Shown piece after piece: positions 14,908 to 21,805 of a stretch of 22,131 nt of DNA. The translations under genes and the position numbers were made by a program. Source of the stretch: JAFGBZ01 sp043817715 (GTDB lineage Archaea; Iainarchaeota; Iainarchaeia; Iainarchaeales; JAFGBZ01); the NCBI GenBank assembly GCA_043817715.1, contig JBDRGO010000048.1, forward strand, positions 1-22,131. The letters are read 5' to 3'. The notes beneath the pieces were generated by a model. The model was not told the origin of the DNA, made no database searches, and was given only the letters and a program-made list of their open reading frames with translations. Each line of letters opens with the position of its first letter. Position 1 is the first letter of the stretch.

Positions 14908-16668
14908 TCACCTTACTGTAACGCATTTTGCAAGATTGCGGGGTTTGTCCACATTACAGCCTTTCTTTAAAGCTAAATGATATGCCAATAATTGAATTGG
15001 CACAATTGATGCAATTGGATAAGCTAATCCATAATCTTTTACTTTAAAGAAATAATCAAATAATTGGTTTTCTTTTGAATCAATTCCAATTATTGTTCCG
15101 CCTCTGGCTTTAATTTCATGAACATTTGAAAGAGTTTTTTTTCTGGTGTGTTCATTAAGTATTGCAATAACTGGAATGTCTTCTTCAATTAATGCAATCG
15201 GCCCGTGTTTTAATTCCCCGCCCGCAAACCCTTCGGCATGAATATATGAAACTTCCTTTATTTTGAGTGCGCCTTCTAATGCACTTGGATATGCTAATTC
15301 TCTGCCGATTACGAAAAGGCTTTTCTTTTGATAAAATTTTTCAGCAATTTTAATTGCTTTTTTTTCTGATTCTTTAATTAATTCAGGCAAATCTTTTGAT
15401 AATTCATTAATTAATTTTTTTGCTTTTTTTTCTTCATTAATTAATTCAAATGCAAGCAATAAGAGAATTGTTAATTGAGAAGTATAGCTTTTGGTTGAAA
15501 GAACGCATATTTCCGGGCCTGCATTCATTAATAAAAATTCATCTGAAAGAGTTGTTATCGTTGAACCCATTACATTAACAATTGAAATCATTTTTGCGTT
15601 TTTTTCTTTTGCAATTTTAATTGCATCAATTAAATCAGCGGTTTCCCCGCTTTGAGTTAAAGCAAGAACAATTGATTTTTCAGTTAATGAATTTTTGTAT
15701 TTTTCAAATTCACTTGCCAGAACAACAATCGGCTGAATGCCTGCGATTTCTGAAAAAAAATATGAAGCGGTAATGCATGCATGAAAGCTTGTTCCGCATC
15801 CGATGAAAAAAACATTTTTAGAATTTTTAATTAATTTTTTAATTGAATTTATTTTTTCTTTTGGTTGAATCAAAGCCAATTTCAGCGTTTCAGGCTGTTC
15901 ATTGATTTCTTTAATCATGAAATAAGGGTAATTTCCTTTTTCCGCGCTTTCAATGCTCCAGTCAAGTTCAATTGGCTTTTTTTCAATTTTTTTGTTTTTC
16001 TTCAAATCAAAAAAATGAATTCCTTTTTCAGAGGCAATAGCCATTTCCAAATCATTCAAATAAACGACTTTATTGGTGTGTTCAAGAAATGCAGGAACAT
16101 CTGAGGCAAAAAAGAATTCATTGCTTCCAATTCCGCATACAAGCGGGGAACCATTGCGTGCAGCAATCAATCCGTCAAAATCCGAATGCGAAAAAATTAC
16201 CGCATAATTCCCGTCAATTTTTTCAAGCGTTTTGATTATTGCGGTAATGAAATCCTTTTTTTCATAATCCATATAAAACTGAACCAAATTCGGAATTACT
16301 TCTGTATCAGTTTCTGATTTGAATTCATATTTTTGGGCTTCAAGTGATTCCTTTAATTCTTCAAAATTTTCAATTATGCCGTTATGGACAACGGAAATTT
16401 TTTTATTATTTGATAAATGAGGATGAGCATTTTCATCAGTTACTCCTCCATGAGTTGCCCATCTTGTATGTCCGACAGCAACATTTGAATTGAATTCAAA
16501 AGGCATTTTTTCAGGAATTTTTCCTGTTTTTTTAAATACGGTTATTTCATTTTTTTCCTTGACTGAAATTCCCCATGAATCATATCCTCGGTAATCAAGC
16601 CGTTTTAATCCATTAAATACAGTTTTTACTGCATTATTTTCTGAAATGGCTCCAATAATTCCGCACAT
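14908..16668 (-). CDS. glmS: Glutamine-fructose-6-phosphate aminotransferase (isomerizing)
   Basis: A 586-residue GlmS of normal architecture. The N-terminal glutaminase begins MCGIIGAI, with Cys2 as nucleophile after Met removal. It has LDYRGYDSWG and HTRWATHGGVTDENAHPH. Two SIS sugar-isomerase domains follow, including LTQSGETADLIDAI and STKSYTSQL. The C-terminus NLAKCVTVR matches the usual end that closes over the active site. The enzyme makes glucosamine-6-phosphate from fructose-6-phosphate and glutamine, the first step to UDP-GlcNAc. It is the first gene of a four-gene operon; a TATA box lies about 24 bp upstream. I see no GlmS ribozyme in the short leader. Confidence 0.96.
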   Translation of the reverse strand: MCGIIGAISENNAVKTVFNGLKRLDYRGYDSWGISVKEKNEITVFKKTGKIPEKMPFEFNSNVAVGHTRWATHGGVTDENAHPHLSNNKKISVVHNGIIENFEELKESLEAQKYEFKSETDTEVIPNLVQFYMDYEKKDFITAIIKTLEKIDGNYAVIFSHSDFDGLIAARNGSPLVCGIGSNEFFFASDVPAFLEHTNKVVYLNDLEMAIASEKGIHFFDLKKNKKIEKKPIELDWSIESAEKGNYPYFMIKEINEQPETLKLALIQPKEKINSIKKLIKNSKNVFFIGCGTSFHACITASYFFSEIAGIQPIVVLASEFEKYKNSLTEKSIVLALTQSGETADLIDAIKIAKEKNAKMISIVNVMGSTITTLSDEFLLMNAGPEICVLSTKSYTSQLTILLLLAFELINEEKKAKKLINELSKDLPELIKESEKKAIKIAEKFYQKKSLFVIGRELAYPSALEGALKIKEVSYIHAEGFAGGELKHGPIALIEEDIPVIAILNEHTRKKTLSNVHEIKARGGTIIGIDSKENQLFDYFFKVKDYGLAYPIASIVPIQLLAYHLALKKGCNVDKPRNLAKCVTVR

Positions 16669-16686
16669 TCAATTCAATCCTTCTAG

Positions 16687-16697
16687 TATATATATTA
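16687..16697 (-). promoter_or_regulatory. TATA box of the glm operon
   Basis: TATATATATTA on the plus strand lies about 20-30 bp before the glmS ATG on the minus strand. This predicts transcription starting at or within a few bases of the ATG. Confidence 0.55.
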
Positions 16698-16820
16698 CTC
16701 AATTCAATTAAATGCTTATTAAAAGCAGTATAGTACAAAAGCGGAATTAATGAAATATTAAATTAAATCAATAAATAAATCTTTTTTAAAAGAATTTCGC
16801 ATTCAATTTAATTGATTTTT

Positions 16821-17435
16821 ATGATTAAAAAATTTTTTTTGATTTTATTAATTTTAATTTTTTTGTTTGGCTGCATTAATATTAATATGAGTCAGGGTGG
16901 AACCGGAACTCAGAAACCGCCAAAAGTCCCTCCTCAGAATCAGGGAACCGGAAATGGTTCAGATGGCTCTGATTCAAATGGTTCTTTGCCTGACTGGGCA
17001 ACCAATGTGCCTGACATTCAAAAAATGCCTTTAGGTGAAGAAGAAGATGGAACTGTTTTAGGAATTGGTTTTGATAAAGGAAAAAAAGAATTTAATTTTG
17101 ATTTATACGGGCATTTAAAGAAACCAATTAATCCAGGCAATTTTTCTGAAGGCAATGATGAAGAAGAATGCAGGGATGCATGTGATGTTCATTGCGCTAA
17201 TTTATTAACTGCATGCAAAGGAAACTGCACTTTAGCATTTAATAGTGCATGCGTTAATGCGCAGGCAGTCACTCAGTCCTGTCATTTATTATGCGGACCA
17301 ATCCCACCTTGCCATGTTGCATGTGAAAATGCATTTGATGCTGCATGCAATGAAAATAATTTGGATGACTGTAAGGATGCATGTGAAACAATTAATGAAA
17401 ATGACTGCATTGACCCATGTTATGATAACTGCTGA
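16821..17435 (+). CDS. Lipoprotein with 16-Cys C-terminal domain
   Basis: Start chosen at ATG 16821 (204 residues); the open frame also permits a TTG three codons earlier. The signal is a hydrophobic stretch ending LFGC, so Cys18 should carry lipid. A Gly/Ser/Asn/Pro-rich linker (25-60) follows, then a short folded-looking part. The last 90 residues hold 16 Cys, many spaced three residues apart (ECRDACDVHC, SCHLLCG, CHVAC, CKDAC, CIDPC). An even count and outer location suggest a helical fold held by disulfides; metal binding is the alternative. No family is recognised. It is divergent from glmS, with a 152-bp gap between them. Confidence 0.78.
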   Translation: MIKKFFLILLILIFLFGCININMSQGGTGTQKPPKVPPQNQGTGNGSDGSDSNGSLPDWATNVPDIQKMPLGEEEDGTVLGIGFDKGKKEFNFDLYGHLKKPINPGNFSEGNDEEECRDACDVHCANLLTACKGNCTLAFNSACVNAQAVTQSCHLLCGPIPPCHVACENAFDAACNENNLDDCKDACETINENDCIDPCYDNC

Positions 17436-17446
17436 ATTGAATGCTT

Positions 17447-17728
17447 ATGAAATTAGTTTTTGATGATTTTGTTGCAAAACCATGCATTTCAAGTGATTCA
17501 TTTGAATTTATTCCAAAAGAAAAAAATGATTTGCAGCTGCTGGTTATTGCGGAAAAACTTGAATCAGAAGGGGTTTTTGTTGAAATCAAGAATGAATTCT
17601 TTTTATCCATTAAATTTCAAAACACCAAAACAAGTGTTTTTAAAAGCGGAAAAATCCTGATGAGAAACGCCGATTCAATGAATGAAGCGAAAAAAATTGT
17701 AAAGGAATTAATTAAATTAATGATTTAA
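17447..17728 (+). CDS. Small uncharacterised protein, possibly half-TBP-like
   Basis: A 93-residue protein starting at ATG 17447 (an ATG two codons earlier at 17441 is also possible). It begins 11 bp after the Cys-rich lipoprotein, so the two may be cotranscribed. The C-terminal part reads TKTSVFKSGKILMRNADSMNEAKKIVKEL. A strand with x-x-F-x-S-G-K-I followed by a helix starting with acidic residues is how each half of TATA-binding protein ends. I can therefore suggest, without certainty, a single TBP-like lobe. The N-terminus (FVAKPCISSDSFEFIPKE) is not recognised. No signal peptide, so probably cytoplasmic. Confidence 0.6.
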   Translation: MKLVFDDFVAKPCISSDSFEFIPKEKNDLQLLVIAEKLESEGVFVEIKNEFFLSIKFQNTKTSVFKSGKILMRNADSMNEAKKIVKELIKLMI

Positions 17729-17747
17729 GCGATTTAAGCCAAGAAAG

Positions 17748-17770
17748 CCCTTAAAGTTAAGTTTTTAAGG
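17748..17770 (+). terminator. Hairpin after the small protein gene
   Basis: CCTTAAA at 17748-17754 pairs with TTTAAGG at 17764-17770 around a 9-base loop, 20 bp after the stop codon. A modest T-rich stretch follows (near 17781-17788). It could end the upstream transcript or sit in the leader of the next gene. Confidence 0.35.
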
Positions 17771-17821
17771 TGGTAAATCATTCTTTTTACATTGTATTTT
17801 TACTTTTAGGAGGAAAAAATT

Positions 17822-18208
17822 ATGGCTGAAACAAAAACAGGTTCGCTTTCAAGTGATTCAAAAATGTATGGTGCGGCAGCATATCTTTTTGGTTTGATTA
17901 CCGGAGTGATTGTCCTGCTGATGAAACCTGAAGACAAATATGTCAAATTCCATGCAATGCAGTCAATCATTCTTAACGTTGTTATGATTGTTGTATTTAT
18001 GGTATTGGGATTTGTTATGACCTTCCTTAGCCTGATGCTTATGATGGTTGGCGGCGGCATGATTGCAATACTGTTTTCATTTGTCTACATGATTATCAGT
18101 TTGCTTGTTTTCGTTTTATGGCTTTTCTTGATGTGGAAAGCATATAATGGAGAAAAATTCAAGCTTCCAATGATTGGCGAACAGGCTGAAAAACTGGCAA
18201 ACAAATAA
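17822..18208 (+). CDS. Tic20/DUF4870-type membrane protein
   Basis: A 128-residue protein with three hydrophobic segments (about 16-34, 48-72 and 76-104). Its pattern is typical of the DUF4870/Tic20-like family: GAAAYLFGLITGVIVLL, then PEDKYVKFHAMQSI, and a final MWKAYNGEKFKLPMIGEQAEKLA. The biochemical role of these small proteins is not known. The start is well supported by AGGAGG at 17808-17813, 8 bp before the ATG. A T-rich stretch follows the gene. Confidence 0.85.
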   Translation: MAETKTGSLSSDSKMYGAAAYLFGLITGVIVLLMKPEDKYVKFHAMQSIILNVVMIVVFMVLGFVMTFLSLMLMMVGGGMIAILFSFVYMIISLLVFVLWLFLMWKAYNGEKFKLPMIGEQAEKLANK

Positions 18209-18212
18209 AGGG

Positions 18213-18243
18213 AATTTTTTCTCTTTCTTTTTTTATTTCTTTT
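18213..18243 (+). terminator. T-rich terminator
   Basis: Repeated T tracts broken only by C, A or CTC follow the DUF4870 stop by a few bases. This is a hairpin-free archaeal-type end. The next gene has its own possible TATA-like CTTTAAAATC near 18251-18260. Confidence 0.45.
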
Positions 18244-18289
18244 TAGGTAAACCTTTAAAATCATTCAATACATTAAATGAATTGGTTTC

Positions 18290-19411
18290 ATGAAATCAAT
18301 TAAATTATTTAAGGCATTCGGCATTCCTTTGGAACTGCATTATACTTTCATTTTATTTTTCGGGGCATGGCTGTTAATCACTGCATTAATTAATTTTGCT
18401 TCCTTGGCTGGGACAGTTGTTTTGCTGTTGATTGTTTTTTCTTCGGTTGTACTGCATGAATTAAGCCATTCTGTTGTTGCTTTAAGCAAGGGCGTTAAGG
18501 TGCAGAAAATAATTTTGTTTCCTATTGGCGGGGTTGCTTTAACCAAAAACCAGCCAAAAAAAACTTTTGATGAATTCCTGATTTCAATTGCAGGGCCGTT
18601 ATTTAATTTCATTGTTGTTTTTGGAATTGCTCTGCTGGTTTCATTTGTTTCCAATGTTCCTTTCTGGCCATATGAATTGTTTGCATTAAATGACCCTGTG
18701 CTTTTGGCTGAACAGTTCGATTCAGTTATAATGAATTACCCTTTGTTTGCATTGCTTTGGGTTAATTTATTGCTGGGCTCATTCAACCTGTTTGTTCCTG
18801 CTTTGCCGATGGATGGAGGAAGGATTCTTCGCTCTCTTTTGGCTGGAATTTTTCCTTTTCAAAAAGCAACAAAAATCGCTTCTTCAGTAAGCAAGGCAAT
18901 TGCAGTTGCAATGGCGATAATTGGCTTTCTTTTCGGGCATATTTTTCTGATAATCATTGCGGCATTTGTTTTCTTGGCTGCAACAGGCGAAAATCAGTCA
19001 GTTGAAATCCAAAGCCTTTTAGGGAAAAAATCAGTTGAATCCGCGGTTAAGCCGATTAAAAAAATCCTTTTGCCGGAAATTTCATTGATTGAGGCAGTGA
19101 ATGAATTGAATGCATTGAATGAAAATTCCTTGCTTGTGCAGTTGGATGAATTTAATTTTGCTGAATTCAATTCAAGGAATGCATTGAATGAAAGAAACCT
19201 TTCAAAAACAGTGAAGGACTTAGCAGTTAAAGTTCCGAATATTTCAGTCAAGGCAAAGGCAGCAGAAGCATTTAATTTTTTTGCATCAAATTCAGCAACA
19301 ATCCTTCCTGTATTTGATGAAAACAAGAAATTAATCGGGGAATTAAGGGAAACAGAATTAAAGAAATTCCTTGCATTAAGTGAAATGAACCAGAGAATCA
19401 AGGGTAATTGA
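18290..19411 (+). CDS. Site-2 protease family (M50) metalloprotease with CBS-like tail
   Basis: A 373-residue intramembrane metalloprotease. The zinc motif HELSH is at 56-60 inside a hydrophobic segment. The conserved second site PALPMDGGRILR supplies Asp175. Further membrane segments lie at about 20-50, 98-122, 150-172 and 203-232. ISIAGPLFNF (98-107) is also a family hallmark. The C-terminal 130 residues are soluble and resemble a pair of CBS modules (ISLIEAVNEL, then ISVKAKAAEAFNFF with ATILPVFDENKKLIGEL), as in CBS-containing S2P proteins of archaea. Such enzymes cut membrane-bound substrates; the substrate is unknown. The following gene starts 1 bp after its stop. Confidence 0.9.
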   Translation: MKSIKLFKAFGIPLELHYTFILFFGAWLLITALINFASLAGTVVLLLIVFSSVVLHELSHSVVALSKGVKVQKIILFPIGGVALTKNQPKKTFDEFLISIAGPLFNFIVVFGIALLVSFVSNVPFWPYELFALNDPVLLAEQFDSVIMNYPLFALLWVNLLLGSFNLFVPALPMDGGRILRSLLAGIFPFQKATKIASSVSKAIAVAMAIIGFLFGHIFLIIIAAFVFLAATGENQSVEIQSLLGKKSVESAVKPIKKILLPEISLIEAVNELNALNENSLLVQLDEFNFAEFNSRNALNERNLSKTVKDLAVKVPNISVKAKAAEAFNFFASNSATILPVFDENKKLIGELRETELKKFLALSEMNQRIKGN

Positions 19412-19412
19412 A

Positions 19413-19958
19413 ATGAAATTATTGGTTGGAATTCATTTGAACAAGGATGCTTTTGCCAGTCCGGAAAGATTGAAGGCAATGGATTTTTTTATCAGTGAAA
19501 ATTTCAGAAAAGACCAGAATACAAATTTTCTTCTTTTTGAATGGCCTCTTTCAACTAAACTTTTAAGAAAATTAAGGGATTCACATAAACAAAAAGAAAA
19601 CTTTCATTCTATTAAGCCACATTTGAATACTGGAGAAGAACTCTATTTTTCCCCGATTTTTTCTGATTACAGAAAAGGCTTTTTTTCAGTGCTTGAAAAA
19701 ATTCCAATCAAGCCCGGGGAAGAAATTGAAGTAATTTATTTCGGGGGGGGCGCAACAGAATGCTTTAAATCAATTTTTTCAGGAATGAGGAAAGAAGTGA
19801 ATGAATACTTTAAAGCAAAAAAGATTAAAGCAAAACAACGCGCTGAACCTGCATTTATGTATGAAACAAAAAACAAAAGAGTAAGAGAATTGATTGAAAA
19901 ACATAGAAGCAACTACTTAAAGTTATTAAATTTAATAAGGAACAGGGCCAGAAAATAA
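19413..19958 (+). CDS. Uncharacterised protein coupled to the site-2 protease
   Basis: A 181-residue protein that starts one base after the S2P stop codon, so translation is probably coupled. It opens with KLLVGIHLNKDAFASPERL. The middle holds FFSVLEKIPIKPGEEIEVIYFGGGATECF, with a Gly-rich turn, and the C-terminus is a basic helix (ETKNKRVRELIEKHRSNYLKLL). No signal peptide or membrane segment is seen. I do not recognise a family. Tight linkage suggests a partner or regulator of the protease. A perfect 16-bp palindrome at 19923-19938 inside its 3' end may be the TATA region of the following tRNA. Confidence 0.75.
   Translation: MKLLVGIHLNKDAFASPERLKAMDFFISENFRKDQNTNFLLFEWPLSTKLLRKLRDSHKQKENFHSIKPHLNTGEELYFSPIFSDYRKGFFSVLEKIPIKPGEEIEVIYFGGGATECFKSIFSGMRKEVNEYFKAKKIKAKQRAEPAFMYETKNKRVRELIEKHRSNYLKLLNLIRNRARK
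19923..19938 (+). promoter_or_regulatory. Palindromic A/T box upstream of tRNA-Ser
   Basis: TTATTAAATTTAATAA is a perfect 16-bp palindrome whose centre lies about 36 bp before the tRNA-Ser. It could act as its TATA box although it is inside the preceding coding region. Confidence 0.4.
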
Positions 19959-19966
19959 TTATTTTG

Positions 19967-20049
19967 GCAGGGATGGCGGAGTGGTCAAACGCGTCAGCCT
20001 CGAAAGCTGAAGCCTCACGGCTACAGGGGTTCGAATCCCCTTTCCTGCG
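19967..20049 (+). tRNA. tRNA-Ser(CGA)
   Basis: An 83-nt cloverleaf. The acceptor is GCAGGGA/TTCCTGC, the D arm GCGGAGTGGTCAAACGC, the anticodon stem TCAGC/GCTGA with loop CTCGAAA, a long type II variable arm follows (AGCCTCACGGCT), and the T arm is AGGGG-TTCGAAT-CCCCT. The anticodon CGA reads UCG. The discriminator is G, as expected for serine. CCA is not encoded. An integrase fragment begins 61 bp downstream. Confidence 0.96.
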
Positions 20050-20110
20050 TCCTCCCTCTAGTTCTGTTTAGTGCCCTTTTAAGTGTTTTTCGGTTTAGGA
20101 GGAGAGGTTT

Positions 20111-20320
20111 ATGAAGATGAGGAAATACCTTCATGATTATGAGGGTATTCTTAAGCGGGAATTGGAGCGAATTAAGGGCTCTAAATTGTCTAATAAGAAT
20201 AAGAAACTGATTTTGGATTACTATAATTTCAATTTTTCTAAGGGCATTAGCATTCCAAGGCTTCAAAGGGTAATAAGCATTCTGCGATTGCTCCTATTGC
20301 TAGTTCTATTCCTGATTTAA
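20111..20320 (+). pseudogene. Tyrosine integrase, N-terminal fragment
   Basis: A 69-residue open frame. The text GILKRELERIKGSKLSNKNK and the following KKLILDYYNFNFSKGISIPRLQRVISILR match the N-terminal core-binding (SAM-like) domain of archaeal tyrosine recombinases. In intact proteins this domain continues into a catalytic domain of some 200 residues. Here the frame ends in an unrelated run of Leu/Val, and no catalytic domain is seen in any frame downstream. It has a strong ribosome binding site, AGGAGG at 20097-20102, so the fragment could still be translated. Its place just after a tRNA gene fits the remnant of an integrated element. ATG 20117 is an alternative start. Confidence 0.6.
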
Positions 20321-20388
20321 ATCCGCCCACTAAGCTCATATTAATCAATTCAATTAGGTATATAAAATCTTTAAATAACTATTAGGTT

Positions 20389-20734
20389 ATGGGTTTTTTG
20401 AGATTGTTGTGTCATCAAAAGGAAGAGCGTTGCTTTAAGTTTCATGGCAAGGTTTTTCCTTTATGTGCGCGTTGCACTGGCTTATGGCTTGGTTTCTTTA
20501 TTGGGGGCATTATTTGGTTTTGTAATGGTTCATTTAAGAGAAATTAATTCTTATTTTCCTTTCATTCTTTTCATTATTTCATTAATTCCTTTAGGTATTG
20601 ATGGTTTAGGGCAATTACTGAATTATTGGGAAAGCAACAACAAAAAAAGAATTATAACTGGAATTTTTACCGGCATAATTGCAGGAATGAGCGCCCGTTA
20701 CCTGTTATGGCTTTACCTTAATTTTCTTGCTTGA
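20389..20734 (+). pseudogene. DUF2085 membrane protein, frameshifted
   Basis: The first frame (ATG 20389 to TAA 20545-20547) encodes LLCHQKEERCFKFHGK then PLCARCTGLWLGFFIGG, the Cys-rich N-terminal signature of DUF2085. The second frame, to TGA 20732-20734, encodes SYFPFILFIISLIPLGIDG then LGQLLNYWESNNKKRIITG, the C-terminal half of the same family. Dropping one A near 20540-20543 joins them as SFKR-INSYF and gives a 114-residue protein of ordinary length. A stand-alone frame from ATG 20444 exists, but its first third is out of frame with the conserved text. DUF2085 proteins are small membrane proteins of unknown role. Real decay, a sequencing error and programmed frameshifting cannot be told apart here. 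Confidence 0.8.
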
Positions 20735-20759
20735 ATTTGTTTCAATTCAAACCCTTTTT
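20731..20759 (+). terminator. Hairpin plus T-run at the DUF2085 stop
   Basis: TTGAATT (20731-20737) pairs with AATTCAA (20744-20750) around a 6-base loop. Six T follow at about 20754-20759. The hairpin overlaps the stop codon. Confidence 0.4.
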
Positions 20760-20891
20760 TCCCTCCAAAATTCGTTTTTTCTTTCAAACTCGTTTGAGTT
20801 CAAATTAGGATTTTTTTATTGTTGTTTGTTTTGTTTGTTGATAATTTTTAGAAGCCAGTTTTTGCTGCGTGTGAATGGATTATCTTTTGTT
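20735..20891. other. T-rich gap without a gene
   Basis: Very T-rich sequence with one small hairpin (AACTC at 20787-20791 with GAGTT at 20796-20800). The open frames here show no coding character. Confidence 0.4.
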
Positions 20892-21030
20892 TCAGCAGTT
20901 TTGTTTTTTTACTAAAAACCATTGGCTGAATGGATTTAATCCTCTTAATCTTGCTTTTTCAAATCCGTTTTCTTGTAAAAATTCTATTTGGTCAGGATTC
21001 AATTCTTTTAATAAGTAATAATTTTTTTCT
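20892..21030 (-). pseudogene. Possible C-terminal coding remnant
   Basis: On the minus strand a frame ending at TGA 20892-20894 reads LNPDQIEFLQENGFEKARLR then GLNPFSQWFLVKKQNC. The balanced composition and the hydrophobic pattern look like the end of a real globular protein. The ending resembles the last strand of some SAM-dependent methyltransferases, but this is only an impression. There is no start codon before it reaches the FKBP gene (stop at 21035-21037), and upstream the frame dissolves into lysine-rich A-run sequence. It may be the relic of a deleted gene. Confidence 0.35.
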
Positions 21031-21034
21031 TTTT

Positions 21035-21601
21035 TTATTCTTTCTTTATTTCCCCCACTTTTATCCAGAACTCTAGTGTTTTTCCTGCTAATTCATAGTT
21101 GAAATCAATGGTTGCTTTTTCGTTTTCAATTTTTGTTATAGTGCCTTTTCTGCCAAATTGGTCCATTAAAATTGAACCAACTTCAGTTTTTCCGCTTTCA
21201 GGCAAAGCATTTAAATCAACTTCAATTATTGCTTCTGGATTGCTTTCACCATATGCTTTTTCCGGAGGCAAAGTAACTGTTTTTTCTTCATTTAATTTCA
21301 TTCCGACAACCGCTTCATCAAATCCTTTAATCATTTGCCCTGCCCCTGCAGTGAATTCCAAAGGCCCGCTTCCCTCGCTTTTATCAAACACTTCTCCAGT
21401 ATCAGGAAAGCTTCCGATGTATTCAACCTTAATTAAATCTCCTTTTTCCACTAATATATTCATTTCATTTTCAACTCCATTTAATTCATTATTTAAATCA
21501 GAATTAATTACTTTTAAATCAGAATTAATTACTGCATCAGGGGCTTTTTGCACGCAGCCGAACAATAATGCAGAAATCAAAAGCAGATAAATTATTTTCA
21601 T
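21035..21601 (-). CDS. FKBP-type peptidyl-prolyl isomerase, lipoprotein
   Basis: A 188-residue protein. The signal ends LLFGC, so Cys16 should be lipidated and the enzyme anchored outside the membrane. A spacer with the 7-residue repeat VINSDL(K/N) follows (24-37). The FKBP domain begins near 50: GDLIKVEYIG, VFDKSEGSGPLEF, GAGQMIKGFDEAVVGM and LPPEKAYGE. An insert-in-flap part follows (ILMDQFGRKGTITKI), and FNYELAGKTLEF closes the domain. This is the SlyD-like archaeal arrangement, with isomerase and probable chaperone activity. GTGAT lies 3 bp before ATG 21601. It likely helps fold exported proteins. Confidence 0.92.
   Translation of the reverse strand: MKIIYLLLISALLFGCVQKAPDAVINSDLKVINSDLNNELNGVENEMNILVEKGDLIKVEYIGSFPDTGEVFDKSEGSGPLEFTAGAGQMIKGFDEAVVGMKLNEEKTVTLPPEKAYGESNPEAIIEVDLNALPESGKTEVGSILMDQFGRKGTITKIENEKATIDFNYELAGKTLEFWIKVGEIKKE
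21492..21533. repeat. 21-bp perfect tandem duplication in the FKBP gene
   Basis: The unit TTTAAATCAGAATTAATTACT occurs twice without spacer (21492-21512, 21513-21533). It is in frame and lengthens the linker between lipid anchor and FKBP domain by seven residues. Confidence 0.9.
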
Positions 21602-21805
21602 TCAATCACTTCAGAAATCCATTGCTAAATCCTTTTAATTGGTTAGGGTCATCAGTTAATTTTTTTTATGAATTTAATTAATTCGATAATTCGGTGCCGG
21701 GTTTGTTTTTTTCCTTAATTCGATTTTTGAACCATAAGAAAATTAGGTTAAAAAAGGAAAGCTATGTAATTTATATTATATTTTTGTTGAATTTGGGTTG
21801 CTTGG
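21602..21805. other. Divergent intergenic region
   Basis: This gap of 204 bp separates the FKBP gene (minus) and the cupin gene (plus). TTTATATTATAT at about 21770-21781 is a TATA-like box some 30 bp before the cupin ATG and predicts a short or absent leader. No gene is seen. Confidence 0.4.

Noticed and set aside
16669..16820. glmS ribozyme or riboswitch upstream of glmS
   Set aside because: The TATA box sits about 24 bp before the ATG, leaving no leader for such an RNA, and the gap shows no G+C-rich conserved core.
21099..21590. 163-residue plus-strand open frame
   Set aside because: It is antisense to the FKBP gene, whose conserved motifs and lipoprotein signal are unmistakable.
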